Of a stretch of 64,000 nucleotides of DNA, positions 32,438 through 44,060 are shown one piece after another. The notes under the pieces are model-generated. The model saw only the letters and a list, made by a program, of their open reading frames with translations, made no database searches and was not told the DNA's origin. The first letter of the stretch is position 1, and every line of letters begins with the position of its first letter. A program made the position numbers and the translations under genes. The stretch covers positions 682,001 to 746,000 of the forward strand of contig JACGCK010000010.1 of the NCBI GenBank assembly GCA_014925825.1, read 5' to 3'. The stretch is from Pholiota molesta. Taxonomy: Eukaryota; Basidiomycota; Agaricomycetes; Agaricales; Strophariaceae.

Positions 32438-35400
32438 TTTATTTTTTTTGCTTTTTTCGCAAGGCTCCATTGATTACCTCAAGATTACCTTTTCGACATT
32501 GCTCAGCACTGAGCACAGTGAGCAGCAACTTGCAAGCTGCAGCCCATGTATCAGATATTTATCTCGACCGCCACACTTAGACTTCACAACAATGGACATA
32601 ATTGACTTCCCTTTAATGCATTTCACCTCAGTTGAACGAGCTAGAAGGCTCGACAGAGGGAGAGAATAAAATGTAGGTGAACCATCTTTCTTTCCTCTCT
32701 CATGACAGATTGTGTAAGGAGGTGGCGGCCAACTGGCACAGGTATTTTTGACTTGACAGCCTTTCTGTTTCTCAATTTAAGGTGTCCGAAAAGTTTCATA
32801 ATGGCATGGAAGTATAATTGTAAAGTTATGTACATATAACCAACGTATGACACAAGCTTCTAGGTTTGTCAATGACTGGACTTCGATCGATGGAAAAAAA
32901 AAACACACTGGGAGGCTATGCACGAAAATATATTGACAGCTATTAAAGCCGTACGTCCTCTTATCCTTGGAGTGGAACTTTCTACCTGTACGGAGGTATT
33001 AACTGTCATCGAAGCGTCTGAGCGCATGAGCTCAAGTATTTTCCGAAGGTTCAATATCTCACATGTGTAGACTAGTATAGACTTGGAAATCATCCCAACA
33101 GGTACCAGGCGACTGGATAAACAGTTGCTGGATAGTTTGACTGCGACGATTCTTCCTGTTGAACGTGTACAATCGCTCAAAGCATATAATGGCAGAAATT
33201 TCCATAAATAGGCAGGAAGCCCTACGCCCAATATGACAAAAAATAGCCCTAAGCACGCCGCTGGATGTCAACAAATTGACGTCTGGTTTATAACGACAGT
33301 ACATAGCTTGAGAATAAACATATTCGGACTTCACACGTGCATAACGGAAAAGTTTTGAATGATCCCTTGAGATAAAAACTTTTCCATTCGGCCAATATAT
33401 ATGGAGCCAGACGGTATTAATACGGCGATGAAAGTGAGGTTTCTCTTGCCGAAGGAACGTGAGGGATAAGTCGGTTAGCTAACCTGGATAACTCCTTAGC
33501 AAGATAGTACTTATCCTGATTGCTGAACGATTACTCCAGCGCAGATGCACTGGCAGAGGCAACGGCTTGCATGTAAAAGTTGCCTGAATCAGGAATACAG
33601 CCTGTATTCATAGTTATAGGTATGCATAGCTGGTACCGCTTGGCTGGCATGCATAGTCTTGCGGGACTCTCCAGCTTGCAAAAGTGAATACTTATCTACC
33701 ATCGTTAATCCAAACAGGTCTAGGATTCCGACAAGTCAAGGACTGCGATGCGCACTACTCCAGCATCTGCCCATTGATACGTTTGGAACTACTTTCAAGT
33801 TGAACTACGTGAGAACACCAAAAAGCGCCAAGGAGGTTTCCAGTAGATATGCGTACCTGTGAGAGTATTTCAATATTCAAGTTCTCATCCCAATGATGCG
33901 AAAAACGAACATCGTGGGATGACACCCCATATTGTCTGTGGGGAAGATATGTGCGTGTCTATTCTGAAAGTCGGCACCGCCGCTTCTGGATTGGCCTCGT
34001 CTTTGGGCACTTATTTCAAGACAATAAACGCAGCTATTCTCAATGAGAGCGTAGGTGTACATAAATTCAGACTTTGTAAACGAACGAAAAGAGTGAGAAA
34101 GAGGACCTGCGACAACGCAGCATGCTTAAAGAAGGGTAGATTCCATTGCACCAATCATTTGTTCGAAGCTTCATCTATATAGTCAGTTCTTTATTACCAC
34201 TCAGGTACCATATTTCATTTTAAGATTGCGAAATTTGTCCGAACCAGAAGGCGCTAAATATGGAGCGCTACTGCCTTCGGGTTGGCAAAATATTTTGAAG
34301 GAAAGTGTGGCACAGACCTTCATTGCGACAAAATAATGCCAGAATTGGACGCTACCATGTACGTATCAATGATTGGAATGAGTGAATAACTTGTTAAAAG
34401 CCTGCCAAAGTATTGTTACTGTGAAGGTGGCATACGCCAGTGTGTTCCTGAGTCCCGCACGATATGTCTCTTTTCAGCGGCAAATGATAATGAAAATACA
34501 CCAACGCAACCAAAAAGGGCTTTCAATTACGCCTTCAATCGTGTCTCTCCCACGTTTCATCTACTTAGCGACCTGGAAGAGGCTATCATTAGGACTCGTC
34601 CATTCAAACTTAGCCTGAGATATGACATTGCATGATTGTTTTCGCTATCTGTCGGACTTGTAATAGCGTCAATTAATGGCTGAAAGAAATATTCGGAAGT
34701 GGAATCCCGTTCTGGAGATTTATGCAATAGGGTGTTAGAGTGTTGCGGCCGTCCAGTATAGCCGCAAAGACGGCGTCTATCAAATTATACATGCCGAGCG
34801 CCTAAACGCTCGTGTTCGGTATCATTATTGGTTCCATGTTCGTTATCATGTTATCATGAAAGCGTTGCTTATTCAAGCAAGAATCACCAACACCCTCGCG
34901 TGTTGTGAAAAGATCATATCGGTCTGTCCATGACTGTTGAGCATGCAAGATGGTGATTTCCATTTCCGATATATGGGTTTCGAGGGGACTTAAGAAATGC
35001 CTTCATACATGTTATTGCAAATGGAGGCATCATATTTCTGCCAGGTTTCTGCCATAAATGCGTCAAAGATTACATTTGACACGACGGTTCCATGCAGCTT
35101 GCTTCTAGCAAGGCTCAATTGAAATGAATATGCAAATCTTTATTCCCCTTCTTTCTACAAATTAAGACATGCCAAAGAGAAAAAGCTAACAGGCGATATG
35201 AAAAGAAAAAGCAAAACTAAATGAAAGTGGTTCCTATCCATACAATATATGTTTTATGTAGTAGTTGTGATGATTGGGGAGTATACCGCATGTTGTAACG
35301 GCGAGAGGAAGATATGATACACCGAAGGTACACACACGGGCAAGAGGAGGAAATAGCACGAAAATGTGTTAATTATAATCGATACACGCGGCCGAGCGAC

Positions 35401-36153
35401 CGAGTCGGGAGAGATTGATGGAAATGGTTATGTGGTAAATGATTGTGGGCGCTGGTGGTGCGTCGCAGTAGGCTGTGTTCCAGCTATGTTCCGGATGATT
35501 ATAGTGCGTGTTGCATAGAAGGAGCGTCGTATTTGTTAGGATTAGAAGCATGTAGGGTAGTGATTTGATGGTGAAAAAGATTGAGACTCAACCCATGCTT
35601 GATCTGGGCATAGATGGCGGGGAGTAAATGAGTGTGGTTATGGTGGTTGGGCTCGGTGCTCAGATGCGATGTCCGGTGTGTATGCGTGTGTGCGGTGACG
35701 GTAAAGCGGAGGATAAGATACTGTAGTGGATAGAAAAGTGGACTATAGAGAAAGCGGACAACAATGAAAGAAGGAAAGAAAAAGAAATGAAGCAAAGATT
35801 GATAATTTTAGCAAGGCAGTTGGTTATGTACGATGAAGCATGAAATAAAGCAAAGCAAAGAAAACAGGAGATAGGCAGATGCTTTGTTTGAATTGTTGAA
35901 GAATGCAATGGATTAGTCGGCAATGATTTGGGTTGCGAATAAGTCATGGGAAGATGATGGATACTGACAGCGAATGAATAAATGATGACAATAAAAGATG
36001 AAGATGCTTTTACGAATGCAATGTTGATGATGGTTTCTATAACGGAAAAAATGCGAGTCTAGTTTGTTGGTAATCCTGTGTTCCGCACTGGGGAACTTTT
36101 TGATGTGCGTAGGGAAGTCGACAAGATTCTGGATAATGGAAGAGCGGCCTACA
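32438..36153. other. Gene-free 3.7-kb stretch
   Basis: No open frame here has coding-style splicing or a confidently recognised domain. On the minus strand near 33160-33260 a frame reading EISAIICFERLYTFNRKNRR faintly recalls the alpha-helical membrane proteins common in mushrooms (DUF6533 type) and may be a remnant. The part from about 35200 to 36100 is strongly A/G-biased on the plus strand and probably includes the 3' UTR of the next minus-strand gene. Confidence 0.45.
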
Positions 36154-39100
36154 TTAAAGCGGCTTTTTCTTCGTGTACCAAGATAGGGAGACACTACCAG
36201 CCCCCTTGATAAACACTTGCGCTTGGATACGACAGACCTGTTGTTGATCAATCAAAAGTCAGCTATCAGTGATGGTTAACTCGAGCCATCGAGCAAAAAT
36301 AGAAAGGACGGATGGATAAAAGCAGCGAACAAGTGATAAGAGCCTCGGTTGACCATGAAGCATGACCTCGACAACCAAGGATGTATCCTCTGTGGGATCA
36401 GATGTACTTCTGGCGACCACTGAGCCGTGCTGATGGAGAAGATACGAAGAGGGAGAGAGGTAGCATAAAGAGCAGGACATGCTTCACACACATCCATTCA
36501 CATCTTTTCGCAAAACCACCACGACAAACAAGAAGCCATATGCCATATAGGGAGAAAAAGAGAGCAACAGCGGAAACGTACCGTTTCAGCTACACTCGCC
36601 TTCTTGAAGTCGACATAGAGTTTCCCATTCGACGCCCTTGTCATTTCTCTCACTTCGCCGAAAGCCTGCATAAAAGGTAATCGGTCAGTGCTCCTGATTC
36701 CCCCCAAAAAATAGAATCAAGCAAAACACACCTCACACCACCTTTTTACCGCTTCGTAACCTCTCACATTCTCGGGGGCTACACCACTAATAACCAGCTT
36801 CCTCTTCGGCTTTTTCTTGCCCAGTAAACCACCATGAGTGAACACACCGCCCTCCTTATGTGCAGCTCCAAGCGAGAGTGACGCCGTTGGAGAATGCGAT
36901 GGAGAGCGATTGTTACTGGCAGCAGGACTGGGGCTAGGTGCGAACTGGCCCGGAACAGTTGCGCTCGAGCCGGGAATGGAGAGTTGCAGCGGCATAGCGG
37001 AGAGTGGCGTTGCATAGATTGGGGTACCTGGATGCGAAGACGACGGGCTAGAGTTGATACTATTGGCCGACGAGCCCCCGAGGCCCATGCGCTCGACGAA
37101 CCCGCGGAAGCCCTTGCCTGGTCGCGCACTCGTAATCGAAGGCGCGAGCCCGAAGTTCGTCGTAGACGCCGAGGCTAGTGGAGACGGCATCACTGCTGCT
37201 GCTGCCTGGGGCGCAGGGGCCAACGTTAGACTGGGCATGCTCTTGAGCCGCTGGCGTGTGTCACCCTGCTGTGCGGCGAGGCTGCTGGTCGAGGGCGAAG
37301 GCGCGAGCGCCTTGAGCGTGCTCTCGATGAGGGTCACAGATGCGGAATGCCCGGGCGGCGGAGGCGGCGGAGGGCTTTGTGGGATCGGTGGTAAGGCCTG
37401 CTGCTGATAAGGCCGATATCCCTCCGCGACAGCATCATTCGCCATCTTAAGCCGTGCCCAGCGCTCCTCGTACTCCTGCTCGCGCTGGGCACGGTTGCTC
37501 TCATCGACCTCCACTCCGTAATCCTCCTCCCCTTCGTCCTCCTCGTACTCATCCTCCTCGTCGATCTCCGTTGACGCCAGAGAGGTCGGCGTAGGTGGCA
37601 TGCTATCGTCCACGACCACCGTAGGGCCGCCGTGGTACGGCGACATTCCAGTGTGGATGGGGACCGGCGTCCGCCTCTGCCCTGCCCCAACGGCGTACGC
37701 TGCATTCCAGAAGGCCCGAGCACCGACGCCGACACCGACTTGTATAGCGCGGGCCGGCGTGTGCTGTCTGCGAGGAGTGTGAGGTCACCAGAAGTGTTCG
37801 CGCGAGCACGCAGCCCCATAGGCATCGTTGTCTTCTCATTCCTCTCCAATGCGTCACCAGTTGTGTTAGCATCCCAGGCTACCACGCGCCCCGCGAGCTT
37901 GCGGTTAGTGGCAGCTGAAAGCGACCCCCCAAGGACATCCTGCGCCGAGGCTGACTTCCCCACACCATTACCTTGGGCGCTAGCGTTGACATTGACCTGG
38001 GGCAGCGGCAGCGGTGGATTCCGCATGCGGCCCGCCGGTGAGCTCGGGACGCTCTTCGACAAGGCAGGTGACGATGGCTGCTTCTGCTGCTGCTGCTGCT
38101 TCTTGGGTTTAGGCGCCTGGTACTCCCATGTGTGCTGCAGCGGACGAGGTTCCCAAGCGCCGGGCACCACGCCCATCACGCTGTCCTTACTCTGCATCTT
38201 CCGCAGGCCCGCCTCGACGATGAGCGGCGAGGGCAGCAGGCTTGGCGGGGCCGAGGGGGTGGTGGGCGAAGTCGGGAGAGGCGGCGGCGGCAGTGAGATA
38301 GGGGTGGAAGGGAGGGTGCCGTTGGCGCCGACGCCAGAGAGGCGCGAGATGAACGACGCAAGTCGACCGCGTTTCTTTTCCTTGCCGCTGCCCGTTCCTG
38401 TGGGCGACGAGGTGCCCGCTATTGTTGATAATGTGCTTCCATCCACGGCATCTCCGCCCAACCCGAAGGGCGATGCAAAGCTCTTCCTCCTCCGGTCCTT
38501 CTTTGCTATGCCGGCATTTGTGTCCTCTAATGGCTCCTCCATGGTCGAACTGCCGAGGCTCCAGCGTGACATCGAGCGTTGCATCTCGGGAGGCGCCATG
38601 GAGGGGCTCAGATTGCCTGGACCATCGGAGGCGACTACGAGCATGCCCTCCTCGTTGACATGCGAAGCGAGGAATTCGCCTTGCTCGGCGCCAAATTTCC
38701 CATCGTCACGGACAGTTCCAAACTCTGCACCATCATCGTCATCATCGAGGCCAGACGGGAACTCGACGCCCTTGAACTCCCTCATGCGGTCCTCGAGCCC
38801 AAGTCCGCGCAGGAACTGCAGCCGCTCGCGTTCGTCCTCGCTCGTCTCATCATCCTCCTCCTCCTCGTCGTCCCTACCTCCCTCCAAATCAGCCACTATC
38901 GCCTCTTCCGCCTCTTCGCCATCCATACCCATACCCATCTCCGCGCCCATTACCTCATCTTCTCCACGCTCCTTTATCTCCACCTCCGGCCCAACACCCA
39001 CAAGCCCCAACTCAAGGGCCACAACATCCAGCGGGGGCGCAGGCGGCGGCCGCGTCGGCCGCGCACTCGGCACCGCCGCGCGCACAGGCACTGGCACGGG

Positions 39101-42100
39101 GATATGCATCGGCGGCGTCGGCGGCTGCGGCGCAAGCAGCACCACCGAGCCCGCGCGCGAGTGCGCCGCGGAGGACGTCCTTGAGTGCGCCTGCCCCGGG
39201 GCCGCGAGCGGTGGCTGCACGGACGCCGAGCGCGAGTGCGCCGCCCCGGACGACGCGGCCCGTGAGTGCGCCACCGACGACGCGCGCGAGCGCGGGTGGC
39301 CCTGCTGCGACCGCGGCGGCGACGACCCGCCCGAGGCCCCGCGCGCATGTTGCTGCTGCTGCTGCTGCTGCTGGGCGCTAGGCGTGCGCGCATGCCCGCC
39401 CGCCGCGGCGAGCCCCGGACCGACGTACACCTGCGACGCCGACGCCTGCGCGTGCTGGTACGGGTGCGGGCGCTTCAGCGAGCCGGACGAGCTCAGCGAC
39501 GCGGACAGCGAGCCGCCGCGCGAGCCGTGCGCGGAGCTGCCGCCGCCGCCGCCGTGCGACCCGAGTGACGACGACCCGCGCGACCCCGCGGAGCGCACGG
39601 AGTGCAGCGAGGCGTGCGAGCGCTGCGCCCTGTGCTGGGGGCCCTTGTGCGATGGCGAATGCTCCTCTTGCGGAAGATGATGACTTTGCTGCTGCTGTTG
39701 CGCGAGGCCGTAGGAAGGCGTGTAAGACGGCGTCATCGGCGTATTCGGCGGCGCCCTCGAGGTGACGGTCGACTGGCGGAACACGCCCGCCCTAGCCGCA
39801 GACGGCGGCGTCCGCAGGGCATTGGCCGCATCCGGGTCGACGTCGTCGTCCACAGGCATCGCCGCAAACGAAGTAGTCAAAGTGTAGTCCTGCCCCTCCT
39901 CCAATCCGTCCTCGCCCATCCCATCCTCTCCCTCCCGCACAATCTCGCCCTCATCCTCTCTAGCCGCCGCGTCCTCCGCACCAAGGCCCTCCACCCCCGC
40001 GTCCTCCAGCCCCGCCAGCAGCCGATCCAGCCGCGCCCCGACCTCCGCGGAGTCGATGTACACCGCGTCGCGTATCCCGCTTGCGCTGACGCTGATGTTC
40101 TCCACACTCCGCGCATCGCGGTGCAGCCCCGGCCGCTGGGACTCATACGGCGAGGCGAGCGACATCGCGGCTCCGAGCGAGCCCGCGCGCGAGCGCCGTG
40201 TCGGCGGCGCGCTCGGCGGGAGGGGCGACGCCTGCAAGAGGGGCGGTGACGGGGCGCGAGGCGCAGGCGCCGGCGGCGACTGCCGCAGGGAGGAGAGCGA
40301 GGACGACAGCGACACCCCGCCAACGGGCTCCGCCGCCTCCTCGGCCCGGCTCTCACTCGCATCGCCCGAGACCGACGCGGACGCGAGCAGCATCGTCGAG
40401 CGCGAGCGCGCGCGCCGCACCTGCATGCCCAGCGGGAGGTGGTACTGCGGCTGCACCTGCGGGCCTCATATGAGGCCGCATCACCGCTTGGCTGCTCAAC
40501 CTCCACCCCACCACCGGCCTCACCACTCGCAGGCGGCTCCGCGCTCTCGCCGAGCAGGGGCAGCGACGGCATGCGCAGCAGACTCGGTCTTCTCGACAGC
40601 GACCCGCCCGCCCCGCCCGCGCCGACGCCGAGCAGATTCGACTGCGACGCGCGTCTCGAAACCGGCGGCGTGCCCGGACCAGGCCCGATAGCGAACTGGG
40701 CCTGGCGCGCGGAGGCCGCGACGCCGGCCGGCGCGTGCGGGTGGTAGTACGACGACTGCGACGACGAGGGCGAGTGCGTTTGGGGCTGGAGGTATGTGTA
40801 TGCAGCTGATGGTATTAGCGGTGAAGTGCTGTGGGAGTGGGGGTGGGCGGCGTTGCTGTTGCGCCTGCTCTGGCTGCGGCTGCTCTGCGTGCGTGTGTGG
40901 CTCGGGCGTCGGCTGAGTGGATGTGGTTGTGGTTGTGGACTGTGGTATGGCTGGTGCTGGTGCTGGTGCTGGTGCTGGGCCGTCGTGTCTATTATCGCTT
41001 CTACCCCAAACGCAGCTGTTGACCCAGGCATCTCTGCAGCGGGCGGCGGAGACGCCGAAGGCGAGCGCGGCGGGAGTGTCGGAAGCGGCTGCAGAGGGAA
41101 AATATTCCGCACACAAATCAACATCGGGTCTCGAAGAAAAAATCAGAAAGCAAAAAACACTAACCTTATCCCTCCCCACATCCATCCCACTCTCATGCCC
41201 CGCCTCAGACCCCACCACGCCCCCCGCATCGACATACGCATACGCCGCCTCGTACGCATCCGCCTCCTCCTCCTCCGCGTACAGCACCGCACACCCACTT
41301 CCCCGCACCGGCGCCGCCTCGCGCGCGCCCTCCGGCAGTGCGCGCACGTAGTGCCGCCCCGGGCGGCGCAGCGGGTCGCTCGTCACATCTTCGATTCCGG
41401 CCTCCGCGAGGGCGTTATAGGCATGCGCCGGGTCCGCGCTGCTCCGCCCGCTCAGACTCGCGCTCCGGCCGCGGCTCAGCGCCGGGGGCAGCAGCAGGCT
41501 CTCGGCCGACGGGAAGCCGAGCACGGGCGAGTCCGCGCGCGAGGGCGACGAGCTCGCGGGCGAGCGCCGCGCGCCTGGTATCCTGAACCCTTCCACCATC
41601 TCCTCCTCTTTCTGCACATTTACGTCGAACCGGCAGCGCCGCGCCCACGCCTCTCCCTCCTCCTCCTCCGGACCGAGCCCCAGCGCCAGCCCCAACCGCT
41701 GCATCACCTCGCCCACCTCGCGCTCCTCGTCCGCCTTGCGCGCCGCCACCTCCTTGTCCTGCAGCGCCTCTGGATCCGCCGCGCTGGCGCGGTACGCGGC
41801 GTAGCCCACGTACGCGTGCGCCGCCTCCTCTCCCTCGTCGTGGTCTTCGTGTGGAACGGGCTCGGCGGGCGCATCGAACATGTGCGCGCCCTCAGCGCGC
41901 CCGAAGTCGATATCGAGCCGCGACTGCTGTGCAAGCCACACCTGCACGCGGTCCGCGTCGAGGTCCACGTCGCCCAGGGGGCCCGCGGCGCGCGGCATCG
42001 CTGCCAGTGGGGGTACCGCGGGTGTTAATGGCGTGGATGGCAGTAGTGGTTCCGTGGTCGGTAATGGGGAGGAGGATAGCGCTCGCGGTGGGGGTGGGGG

Positions 42101-42136
42101 TGGGGGTAGTGTCATGTGCATCGTCGTGTATTCCAT
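36154..42136 (-). CDS. Giant disordered protein with C-terminal RRM-like domain
   Basis: Six exons: 41165-42136, about 40507-41088, 37665-40456, 36732-37602, 36582-36665, 36154-36237 (1794 aa, all phases consistent). The sequence is very GC-rich and low in complexity: Pro-rich N-terminus, acidic patches, a poly-Gln run of about eight and repeated HSR-S units (VAHSRAAS, GAAHSRSAS, AAHSRAGS). The last 80 residues (from KRKLVISGVAPENVRGYEAV through GKLYVDFKKASVAE) resemble an RRM, split across the last three exons, so RNA binding is plausible but unproven. Two joins deserve care. Intron 2 may be 44 or 50 nt (donor gttgag or gtggag). Intron 3 (37603-37664) has the weak donor gtcccc; without it there is a frameshift, with it the frame runs to the end. 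R-x-x-S sites suggest kinase regulation. Confidence 0.72.
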
Positions 42137-43150
42137 GCTAAAAATCTACGCTACGTCGGGTCGTCCTTGGTTCGTCTCCGTCTCGTCTCCGTCTCCGTCA
42201 GTTTCTGACACTCTGCGTTCTCCAGTGTCGGTGGTGGGGTGTGTGGTGTGGTCGTGCGCTGCGCGCAGGCGCGGTGGGGTTCGGTGTTGGTTGGCTATTT
42301 CGCTGGTGTTGTGTGTGTTGGGGATGTTGAATTGAGGAATTTGAAGGAAGGAAGGGATGGCAGCGGCAGGGGGATGCAAGGGAAAATGGGGGTGGGGTAG
42401 TCCGAAAAAAAGCCGCGCCGGGCTAATAGGTGATTGGATGTGAATGAATATGGCAATAGTGGTGGCGTATGAGTGAAGTGCGCGCGAATGGCACGAAATG
42501 GGTGTGTGACGTCTATACGCGCAAGCAAGGTTTAGCGAGGCAGTTGCGGGCAAACTCAAGGAGAGTGTGGGCCATACCTGGTCGAGCAGCAAATAGCAGC
42601 TTGCGTGTTTGCTAGGGGACGTGGACGTGGATTATATGCGTTTTGTACAGACAACAATTCTACTGGGAAAACGCAGGTTAGCTTGGGAGCTAAGACGCGG
42701 GCACGGACACGCGACCCCGCGGTGCGGCCACGACACGGGCGCTGCGAAGCACCGTGGGCGACGCCGTCACTATAGCGCATCCTCTGGTGCACAGCACCGC
42801 CCACGCTAGAAGGCCAAGAACGCACCTATGGGATTCTGACGCGCCTTCTTCCTCTCACTCCAAACTGAACCAGACCGTGGGTGCGCGTGGTGCTGCGCGT
42901 CGTGGTGTGCGCCGAGCGTGAATGTATGCGGTAGGTGTGCGTGCGCGGCGGGGGGAGGGGTGGTGAGGAGGAAGGGAAGGGGGGTATGTATTAAATCAAC
43001 AGAAAAATGCCCACCCTTCCAATCCCCCACATCTCAGATCGACCATCCCCCTTTCGGGAAGGTCCATTTCTCTTGTTTATTTCCTATAATTTTTACCCGC
43101 GGAATAATTACCTAATCCGTATTAGCTATTATTTATTCAGTTATTTTAGG
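42137..43150. promoter_or_regulatory. 5' region of the giant disordered-protein gene
   Basis: The first few hundred bases are CT-rich in minus sense, as in highly expressed fungal leaders. Beyond about 42600 no feature is recognised. Confidence 0.4.
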
Positions 43151-43339
43151 CCATCAGCGCTCTAGCCCCAACTCCCATGCGTCGGAGCCGCCCGATGCTC
43201 GGGCTGCACTGCATCGTCCCCACCCTCGTTTTCACCCTCCACATCCAGCTCCCAAGCGCCAGTGGAAGCTGAAAACATTGCACCACTGCATCCGCAGCCC
43301 AAACTCTAATGTCGAGGGGGGTCACACCCACTGCCTCCG

Positions 43340-43900
43340 CCGCGTGGGAACTTCAGCGCCCACACTCAAAGCGCTCGGAGTCGAAAGGAGCTCGGCCATG
43401 ATGCGTGCGCGTCTTACGTGTGCGTTGTCCCTACGCCTGACGTTCGCACAATTAGGAGCGCCCATTGCCCAACGCATCCCCAGAAAACCCTGCCAGTGCG
43501 CAGAGGCATCGGCCCTGCACCCGCAACGCGCGCGATCCAATGCCTTCCTGCCAGTGGTCACATGAATTCGGTGCACATGCGCTAGCACGGAACTGAATAT
43601 GTAGCTAGGAAGCTCGTTTATGCGGCAGGCTCCTGCTCCTGCTATTCAATTCAATAAAACTTTATAAAACGAGGTTCCGGTGTCTGGACAACGAATAAAA
43701 TTCAACCAAAACAGCGGGACATTTGGGCGCTTGAGCCTCAAGCGCTCGAAAGGAGCGTAGGTAGCCATGATGAGTACGCGTGTCCGTGGGCATATTGCTT
43801 GCACAATTGGGAGCGCCTGAGAACGCCCGCCAGCAGCCACCAGAATTCCCAGAAAACCCTGCCAGTGCCAGTGCGGCCCTGCACCGTGCACGCGCCCCCG
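43340..43900. repeat. Diverged direct repeat, two units
   Basis: About 43370-43530 and about 43738-43890 share blocks in the same order: GCTCGAAAGGAGC-like, GCCATGATG, GCACAATTGGGAGCGCC and CCCAGAAAACCCTGCCAGTG. The units are roughly 150-160 bp and about 365 bp apart. No coding potential; probably a non-autonomous element or local duplication. Confidence 0.6.
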
Positions 43901-44060
43901 TCGGTCCGACATTTTGCAAATTCATGCTGCTGCTGCAATTCCGTCCCATTCCATCCCATAAGACCAATATGGATACATGGAAAGCTACGAGTTCCGCCAT
44001 CTGAAGAAGAACTTGGAATTCCAAAAAAGGCGAACTTGTGGGCGCTTGAGGTTCAAGCGC
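43724..44060. repeat. Two TGGGCGCTTGA palindromic hairpins
   Basis: At 43724 TGGGCGCTTGAGCCTCAAGC continues to GC, and at 44039 TGGGCGCTTGAGGTTCAAGC continues to GC. Each is a perfect 8-bp inverted repeat (GCGCTTGA/TCAAGCGC) with a 3-nt loop (GCC or GGT). They embed the dispersed 9-mer. Confidence 0.6.

Noticed and set aside
37603..37664. Calling the giant gene a frameshifted pseudogene.
   Set aside because: A 62-nt intron with an acceptable AG restores the frame, and downstream exons keep clean splice sites and an RRM-like end.
37632..39680. A 682-codon plus-strand open frame opposite the giant disordered-protein gene.
   Set aside because: It is a shadow of GC-rich biased codons on the minus strand: low complexity, no start context, no domains, while the minus-strand frame continues through splice joins.
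40440..40510. Splitting the giant gene into two genes at the second frame change.
   Set aside because: A 44-50-nt intron joins the frames in phase 0 and no promoter, ATG or stop supports a boundary; the apparent start there is GTG.
40796..42028. A 410-codon plus-strand frame opposite exon 1 of the giant gene.
   Set aside because: Arg/His/Leu-rich composition typical of antisense GC-rich sequence; no domain.
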